Of a DNA stretch of 56,837 nt, positions 52,072 through 56,837 are shown one piece after another. Positions within the stretch are counted from its first letter, which is position 1. Each line of letters starts with the position of its first letter. Source of the stretch: Phenylobacterium sp. CCH9-H3 (GTDB taxonomy: Bacteria > Pseudomonadota > Alphaproteobacteria > Caulobacterales > Caulobacteraceae); contig NZ_LSJI01000045.1 of NCBI RefSeq assembly GCF_001557235.1, positions 1 through 56,837 on the forward strand, written 5' to 3'. The position numbers and the translations under genes are program-made. The notes below the pieces were generated by a model. That model had not been told where the DNA came from, did not search any database, and saw nothing but the letters and a program-made list of their open reading frames with translations.

Positions 52072-53223
52072 CTAAAGGTGCGCCGTCGGAAGCAGCACCC
52101 GGCCTTCCATCAACCGTCGGGCCGTGCGGAACACCACCGCTTCGTGCGCGACCCATCCGGTCGCACCGGACTCGACGCTGGCGGCGACATCGATGACGCC
52201 GCTCGCATGGGCAATGCGAAGCCGATCCGGCGTCAGGCGGTCGTTGAGAGCCTGGGAGACGAGGGTGTCCGGAATCTGTGCTGCGACGGCGAGCGCCAGC
52301 GCGCCGGTGAGGGGGATCGCCCCATGCGGAAGGCCGGCGGAGATCATGCGCACCTGAAGATCTGCTTCCGGCTCACCTGCATCCGCGTCGGACCGGCGAT
52401 CGGCCACGATGGCGACCAGCGGCAGGTTCGTCACCCGGACCGCCGCCTCCTCCGCGTCCTGGACAAGCCCCATCGCGAGCGCCGCTGCGATGCGGATCTC
52501 CTCGAAGCGCGCCATGGCCTTGGCGTTGTCGCGCAGCTGCCCTGGAGTCTCGTGGCCCTGCAGGTTCAGATCCGAGGCCATGACGGCGACGACCGGGTTG
52601 GCCGCATCGATCAGTGTGGCGCGCACGGCGCGATCGGTCAGGCGCAACGCGTCGACCGTGTTACCTGTCGGCAGAAGCTTGCCGGTCGCCGCGCCGCCTG
52701 GCTCGACGAATGACAGCCGGATGGGCGCAGCCTGGCCGGCAACGCCCGGAAGGTCGTAGTCCCCGGCCTCGACAGACCTGCCGTCGCGGACCGCGAACCG
52801 CGCGACCACATGCTTGCTTGTGTTGGTGTTGAAGATGCGGACGTCCGCCGTCTCGCCGGCGGCCACAACCAAGCCCTCGTCCACCGCGAACGGACCGACG
52901 GCCGAGGAGATGTTGCCGCATGTGCCCCGATAGCTGACGCTTGGGTCGATGATGCCGACCTGGGCGAAGGTGAACTCGACATCGGCGTCGTCCCGCGCCG
53001 ACGGCGCGACGATCGCGATCTTCGAAAGCGACGATTGCCCCCCGCCCATGCCGTTCAGCTGGCGACCGTACGGATCGGGGCTGCCGAGGGCGGCGCGGAA
53101 GATGTCGTTCCAAGCTTCGTTGTCGTGCGGCTGCGGAGCCGCGGGCAGGTCCCGTCGATGGAAGAACAAGGCGCGACTGGTGCCGCCGCGCATGAAGACG
53201 GTTGGAACCGCCCTAGGCCGCAT
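52072..53223 (-). CDS. PrpF-family isomerase/tautomerase
   Basis: The 383-aa protein begins RAVPTVFMRGGTSRALFFHRRDLP, the characteristic PrpF N-terminus, and has GMGGGQSSLSKIAIV, RGTCGNISSAVGPFA and GGAATGKLLPTGN. PrpF-fold enzymes isomerise double bonds in small di- and tricarboxylates; relatives include aconitate isomerase partners and 4-oxalomesaconate tautomerase of ring-cleavage pathways. Its start overlaps the aldehyde dehydrogenase stop by 11 nt, with GGAGG inside that gene. A role on a ring-cleavage product fits the dioxygenase and FAH genes upstream. Confidence 0.87.
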   Translation of the reverse strand: MRPRAVPTVFMRGGTSRALFFHRRDLPAAPQPHDNEAWNDIFRAALGSPDPYGRQLNGMGGGQSSLSKIAIVAPSARDDADVEFTFAQVGIIDPSVSYRGTCGNISSAVGPFAVDEGLVVAAGETADVRIFNTNTSKHVVARFAVRDGRSVEAGDYDLPGVAGQAAPIRLSFVEPGGAATGKLLPTGNTVDALRLTDRAVRATLIDAANPVVAVMASDLNLQGHETPGQLRDNAKAMARFEEIRIAAALAMGLVQDAEEAAVRVTNLPLVAIVADRRSDADAGEPEADLQVRMISAGLPHGAIPLTGALALAVAAQIPDTLVSQALNDRLTPDRLRIAHASGVIDVAASVESGATGWVAHEAVVFRTARRLMEGRVLLPTAHL

Positions 53224-54718
53224 TGACGACCTCCGCAGCCGCTTTGGGAGCCGGAGGGACGACGATGACCTGGACCTCCATGTCGCTATGGACGCCGGGT
53301 CGACCGCCGTTTCGGCCCATTCCCGACTGCTTCACCCCGCCGAACGGCAGGTCGCGCGTGGTCCCCACGTGGTGGTTGACCCAGGTGAAGCCGGCTTCCA
53401 GGCGCGCTGCGACGGCGGCGCCGCGGTCAAGGTCGCGTGTCCACACCGACCCGCCGAGTCCGAAGATCGAGTTGTTGGCCCGGTCGATCGCCTCATCGAC
53501 CGTCTTGTACGACAGAATGGGCAGGATCGGCCCGAAGGGCTCCTCGTCGACGAGCCGGGTGCCTTCCTGGATGTCGGCGACGACCGTGGGCGCGATGAAG
53601 TAGCCGGGCCGGTCCAGCGCATGGCCGCCGGCCGCGATGCGGACGCCGGGGAGCGCCTTCGTCTCCTCGATGAGCGCCATGACCTCCGCGAACTGTCCGC
53701 TGTTCTGGACCGGGCCGATCTGCACGCCCTCCTCAAAGCCGCCGCCCAGCTTGGCCTCCGTCGCGAGCTTGGCCATGGCCGTGACCATGCGCTCGTAAAG
53801 GGGTTCCGGGACATAGAGGCGCTTGATCGCCATGCACACCTGGCCGGCCAGGCCAAAGGCCGCCGGAAAGATCTTCGGTGCGATCTCGTCCACGTCGGCG
53901 TCGTCCAGGACGATGGCGGCGTCGTTCCCGCCGAGCTCCAAGGTCACACGCTTCAGGGACGCAGCGCAGGCGACCATCACGCGCTTGCCGGTCGCCACCG
54001 AGCCCGTGAAGTTGACCTTGTCGATCCCGGGATGGTCGGTCATCCAGCCGCCCAGTCGGCCGCCGCCGGCCAGGACCGAATAGAGCCCGGGGGGCAGCAC
54101 GTCGGCCGTGACCGAGGCCATCAGGAGCGACGACAGCGGGGTCATCGAAGAGGGCTTCAGGATCACCGCATTGCCGGTGTAGAGCGCAGAGGCGATCTTC
54201 GGCGCCGCCAGGGCGATGGGCACGTTCCATGGGGCGATGGCGGCGATCACGCCAAGGGGACGGTGTTGCAGCTCCACGCGACCGCGTTCGTCTTCGCGGA
54301 GGAGTTCGTTCTCGATGGAGATAGTGCAGATCTCGCGCATCGAGTCGGCCGCCCGCTGCACTTCGCCGACTGAGGCCGCGTAGGGCTTGCCCTGCTCCAG
54401 GGTGATGAGGCGCGCGATCTCGGCCTTATGCTCGATCAGACGATCGGCAAAGCGGTGCACATGCTCGCGCCGCACGGCGACATCGGTGTCGGCCCAGGCC
54501 GGCTGGGCGCGCCGCGCCGCAGCGACCGCTTCGTCCAGCTGTTCGGGCGTGGCCTCGGGGCAGATGGCGAAGGCCTCGCCCGTCGAGGGATCGATGACCG
54601 GGAAGCTCGTCGGGCTGTCGACCAGGGTCCCGCCGATGAGTTGCAGCGGCGTGAACCCGAGAGGGTAGGCGGCCGGGAGCCGCGTGGGGGTATCCAACAT
54701 GGAGCCTTCAGTTGACAT
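53213..54718 (-). CDS. NAD(P)-dependent aldehyde dehydrogenase
   Basis: The 501-aa protein has the full ALDH pattern: PWNVPIALAAPKIASAL near 163-180, KPSSMTPLS, FTGSVATGK, the general base Glu261 in LELGGND and nucleophile Cys295 in AGQVCMA. It ends with GGVKQSGMGRNGG. It oxidises an aldehyde to an acid, perhaps one made by the LuxE-LuxC pair or the P450 steps. An ATG at 54700 with a GAAGG site is an alternative start. A 20-bp repeat is centred 70 nt upstream of 54718, so a separate transcript with prpF is likely. Confidence 0.92.
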   Translation of the reverse strand: MSTEGSMLDTPTRLPAAYPLGFTPLQLIGGTLVDSPTSFPVIDPSTGEAFAICPEATPEQLDEAVAAARRAQPAWADTDVAVRREHVHRFADRLIEHKAEIARLITLEQGKPYAASVGEVQRAADSMREICTISIENELLREDERGRVELQHRPLGVIAAIAPWNVPIALAAPKIASALYTGNAVILKPSSMTPLSSLLMASVTADVLPPGLYSVLAGGGRLGGWMTDHPGIDKVNFTGSVATGKRVMVACAASLKRVTLELGGNDAAIVLDDADVDEIAPKIFPAAFGLAGQVCMAIKRLYVPEPLYERMVTAMAKLATEAKLGGGFEEGVQIGPVQNSGQFAEVMALIEETKALPGVRIAAGGHALDRPGYFIAPTVVADIQEGTRLVDEEPFGPILPILSYKTVDEAIDRANNSIFGLGGSVWTRDLDRGAAVAARLEAGFTWVNHHVGTTRDLPFGGVKQSGMGRNGGRPGVHSDMEVQVIVVPPAPKAAAEVVNAA

Positions 54719-54778
54719 TGGCCGCCCACAGGGGCTCTGGCGCTTGATCCCTAGACTGCCGATGCCGTGCGGCCTGTC

Positions 54779-54798
54779 TGTCCCACGACCCGGGGACG
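54779..54798. promoter_or_regulatory. 20-bp inverted repeat, site 16
   Basis: TGTCCC-N8-GGGACG, centred 70 nt upstream of the aldehyde dehydrogenase ATG, in the 87-nt gap after the SDR gene. A CTAG lies about 23-26 nt toward the ALDH gene. Confidence 0.72.
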
Positions 54799-54805
54799 AG
54801 ACGTC

Positions 54806-55573
54806 TCAGCGGAACCGCGGCGGCATGCGGATGGCGCCATCCAGACGGATCGTCTCGCCGTTGAGCATGGGGTTGGCGACAATGCTCTCGACCATCATCG
54901 CATATTCGTCCGGCTGTCCGGGCCGAGCGGGGAAGGGGACCTGCTGGCCGAGCGAGGCGAGCTCCTCCTTGGGCAGCACCCCCAGCATCGGCGTCCAGAA
55001 GATCCCGGGCGCGATGGTCACGACCCGGATGCCCAGGGGCGCCAGTTCGCGGGCGATCGGAAGGGTCAGGCCGACGACACCCCCTTTGGAAGCGGCGTAG
55101 GCCGGCTGTCCCACCTGGCCCTCGAACGCAGCGACGCTGGCGGTGTTGATGATCACGCCACGCTCCTCGCCCAACGGCTCGGCGCGGGCGAGCCTGGCCG
55201 CCACCTTGGACAGGACGTTGAAGGTGCCGATGAGGTTGATCTCGATGGCGCGTCGGAAGAGTTCGAGCGGGTGAGGTTCGAAGTCGCGGCTGACGGTGCG
55301 CTTGCCATGCGCGACGCCCGCGCAGTTCGCAAGGATGCGCGCGACGCCATGAGCGTCTTCGGCAGCGGCGACCGCGTCGGCCACCGCCTTGTCGTCCGAG
55401 ACGTCTAGCTTGCGGAACACCCCCCCGATGGCCGCCGCTTCCTTCTCTCCGGCCTCTTCGTTCAGGTCGAAGAGGGTGACCTTTGCGCCTCTCGAGGCCA
55501 GCATCCTGCCCGTGGCGGCTCCAAGGCCGGACGCCCCTCCGGTCACAATCGCCGCGACGCCTTCGATCTTCAT
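54806..55573 (-). CDS. short-chain dehydrogenase, HSD17B10-like
   Basis: The 255-aa SDR shows TGGASGLG (11-18), an acidic strand-2 end (FDLNEE) favouring NAD, ANCAG in place of NNAG, the catalytic Ser region NTASVAAFEGQVGQ and YAASK. The long substrate loop and MPPRFR end match 3-hydroxyacyl-CoA dehydrogenase type II relatives. These oxidise 3-hydroxyacyl-CoA or hydroxysteroid substrates. It follows the FAH gene by 50 nt, in the presumed dioxygenase operon. Confidence 0.9.
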   Translation of the reverse strand: MKIEGVAAIVTGGASGLGAATGRMLASRGAKVTLFDLNEEAGEKEAAAIGGVFRKLDVSDDKAVADAVAAAEDAHGVARILANCAGVAHGKRTVSRDFEPHPLELFRRAIEINLIGTFNVLSKVAARLARAEPLGEERGVIINTASVAAFEGQVGQPAYAASKGGVVGLTLPIARELAPLGIRVVTIAPGIFWTPMLGVLPKEELASLGQQVPFPARPGQPDEYAMMVESIVANPMLNGETIRLDGAIRMPPRFR

Positions 55574-55623
55574 GGCCTATCCTCCGGCCTTAGGGTCAAA
55601 TTCAGGGACGAGCCGCCAGCACC

Positions 55624-56520
55624 TCAGGCGCTGGCCTGCGCCGCAGGCTTGCTCCAGACGCCGTGGCAGCCGTCCAGGCCCTGCACGACGCTCACCGACA
55701 TCACGCCGACCCGCTCGATCGAGACTTGCAGACGATCTCCCGGCTGTACCGGTCCGACGCCTGCGGGCGTACCCGAAGCGATGATGTCCCCCGGGTAGAG
55801 CGTCATGACCGCTGAGGCCATCTCGATCATCCCAGGGATGTCGACGATCAGATCGCGCGTGTTGGCATGCTGGCGACGCTCGCCGTTGACGGTCAATTCG
55901 AGCTCGAGGGCGTCGGTCGCGCCGACCTCGTCGGCCGTGATCAACCACGGGCCCAGCGGGCAGAACGTGTCGAACGACTTGCGCATGACCCGCTCCTCCT
56001 GGCCGCGCACCACCATGTCCAGCAGACAGGCGTAGCCGAAGATGTGTTCGAGGGCCTTGTCGCGCGGGATGCTGCGGCCGCGCCGGCCGATAATGATGGC
56101 GAGCTCAGCCTCGTGATGGATCTCCCGACCCGCAATCGGCGGCAGGACAATGGGGTCCTGCGGTCCGCTGAGGCTGGAGTTGGCCTTGAGAAAGAAGCCC
56201 TGGCCGCTCGCCCTGAACTTGGAGATCACGCCCTCCTTCATCTCGGAGATGTGGGCGTCATAGTTGGCCGGAAACGCCACCACCTTGTTCGGCCAAGCGA
56301 TAGGACACTCCAGGCGGACGCCGCTGAGCGGGATGCGGGATCCAGCCTTCGCCCGATCCCCGATAAGGCCCCGAAGGTGGTCGAAGCGGCCAATAAGATC
56401 GACCATGCCGGTCGGCGGCCACGCGCCAGGGGGCTGGGCGGCAAGATCGCTCAGGTCGACGAGGTGATCGTCGTCCACCAGCAGGCCCAGGTGGCCGTCG
56501 TTGTAGGAAACCAGTTTCAT
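55624..56520 (-). CDS. fumarylacetoacetate-hydrolase-family protein (ring-cleavage hydrolase or hydratase)
   Basis: The 298-aa protein has an N-terminal small domain and a C-terminal FAH domain with the metal-binding glutamates in EIHHEAELAIIIG (Glu near 169-171), FGYACLLDMVVR, and the closing PGDIIASGTPAGVGPVQPGD motif. FAH-family members split acylpyruvates, hydrate 2-oxo-dienoates or decarboxylate oxaloacetate. Beside a gentisate-type dioxygenase the best guess is fumaryl- or maleylpyruvate hydrolase. No maleylpyruvate isomerase is seen in the window. It lies 37 nt after the dioxygenase gene. Confidence 0.88.
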   Translation of the reverse strand: MKLVSYNDGHLGLLVDDDHLVDLSDLAAQPPGAWPPTGMVDLIGRFDHLRGLIGDRAKAGSRIPLSGVRLECPIAWPNKVVAFPANYDAHISEMKEGVISKFRASGQGFFLKANSSLSGPQDPIVLPPIAGREIHHEAELAIIIGRRGRSIPRDKALEHIFGYACLLDMVVRGQEERVMRKSFDTFCPLGPWLITADEVGATDALELELTVNGERRQHANTRDLIVDIPGMIEMASAVMTLYPGDIIASGTPAGVGPVQPGDRLQVSIERVGVMSVSVVQGLDGCHGVWSKPAAQASA

Positions 56521-56557
56521 CGTGCGCCTGTTTTGGCTGTCTGGGGGGCGAAGGCCT

Positions 56558-56837
56558 TCAGGCCGGGATTTCGCGATAGAGGCCGAGCGATTTGAGAACC
56601 ACGAGGTCGTTGACCTGAAAGAGGATCGCCCGCTCGGTGCTGGAGCGGTTCGCGTGCGCGTGGCGCGCCCAGGGCGGCAGCGCGATGAAGTCGCCTGGCC
56701 CCCACGCGAAGGTCTGATCCTCGATGGTCATCGCCCCGTGGCCCTCGACAGCGTAGTAGACGACGCTGCCGGTGTGCCGGTGCGCCTGCGTCTCGACGCC
56801 GGGTCGGAGCATCTGGAGCGCCGTGCCGATCGTCGGC
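56558..56837 (-). CDS. gentisate 1,2-dioxygenase-like cupin, C-terminal part (runs off the window)
   Basis: About 92 codons are present, continuing past the right edge. The fragment reads PTIGTALQML, then a cupin domain with AHRHTGSVVYYAVEG, a WGPGDFIALP strand and RHAHANRS. It ends NDLVVLKSLGLYREIPA. The PTIG start, the D.PV..-LGLYRE ending and a single His-rich cupin fit the C-terminal half of gentisate 1,2-dioxygenase or the related 1-hydroxy-2-naphthoate dioxygenase. These are Fe(II) ring-cleavage enzymes. The metal ligands of the N-terminal cupin lie outside the window. Confidence 0.8.
   Translation of the reverse strand, partial: PTIGTALQMLRPGVETQAHRHTGSVVYYAVEGHGAMTIEDQTFAWGPGDFIALPPWARHAHANRSSTERAILFQVNDLVVLKSLGLYREIPA

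Overview
The window is a GC-rich stretch of an alphaproteobacterial chromosome. The TonB-dependent receptors, spinster-type MFS carriers and tannase-fold esterases suggest Caulobacterales (Phenylobacterium-like) or Sphingomonadales. That placement is inference from gene content and base composition; no rRNA or tRNA gene is present to anchor it. I see no CRISPR array, phage module, insertion sequence or replication origin.

The whole window reads as one large catabolic and uptake island. From left to right: the start of a LuxC-type acyl-CoA reductase (<1-593, minus); a TonB-dependent receptor (1475-4315) and a TetR regulator; two exported tannase-fold esterases, one with an exported VOC protein (5349-9647); a six-gene plus-strand operon (10057-17647) made of a DUF1592-type cytochrome, a DUF1552 Tat protein, an exported VOC protein and three tandem copies of an exported family I do not recognise, the third copy frameshifted; an FAD oxidoreductase; a second TonB receptor with another exported VOC protein; a degraded TonB-receptor tail next to an MFS carrier; two TetR regulators and an amidase; a cupredoxin; a carboxylesterase; a third tannase-like enzyme overlapping a small-molecule kinase; three cytochromes c; two hormone-sensitive-lipase-like esterases flanking a LuxR regulator; two P450s with an SMP-30 lactonase; an MFS carrier and an SDR; two beta-lactamase-fold hydrolases; a second LuxR regulator; a LuxE-LuxC pair; and a minus-strand ring-cleavage block (gentisate-type dioxygenase, FAH hydrolase, SDR, aldehyde dehydrogenase, PrpF isomerase).

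The most striking feature is not a gene. I find 16 copies of a 20-bp inverted repeat, consensus TGTCMC-N8-GGGACA, always with an 8-nt spacer and all in intergenic DNA. Most lie about 60-130 nt upstream of a start codon, often between divergent genes. They sit before the esterases, receptors, electron carriers, P450/lactonase, MFS, LuxE-LuxC and aldehyde dehydrogenase genes and before one LuxR gene. A 20-bp dyad is the size of a LuxR-type box and the window encodes two paralogous LuxR-type regulators, so I infer one regulon controlled by one or both of them.

Taken together, the proteins suggest outer-membrane uptake, extracytoplasmic ester/amide hydrolysis, oxidation through P450s, a flavoprotein and periplasmic electron carriers, acid/aldehyde interconversion (LuxE-LuxC, ALDH), and gentisate-like ring cleavage. 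The natural substrate cannot be read from the sequence.
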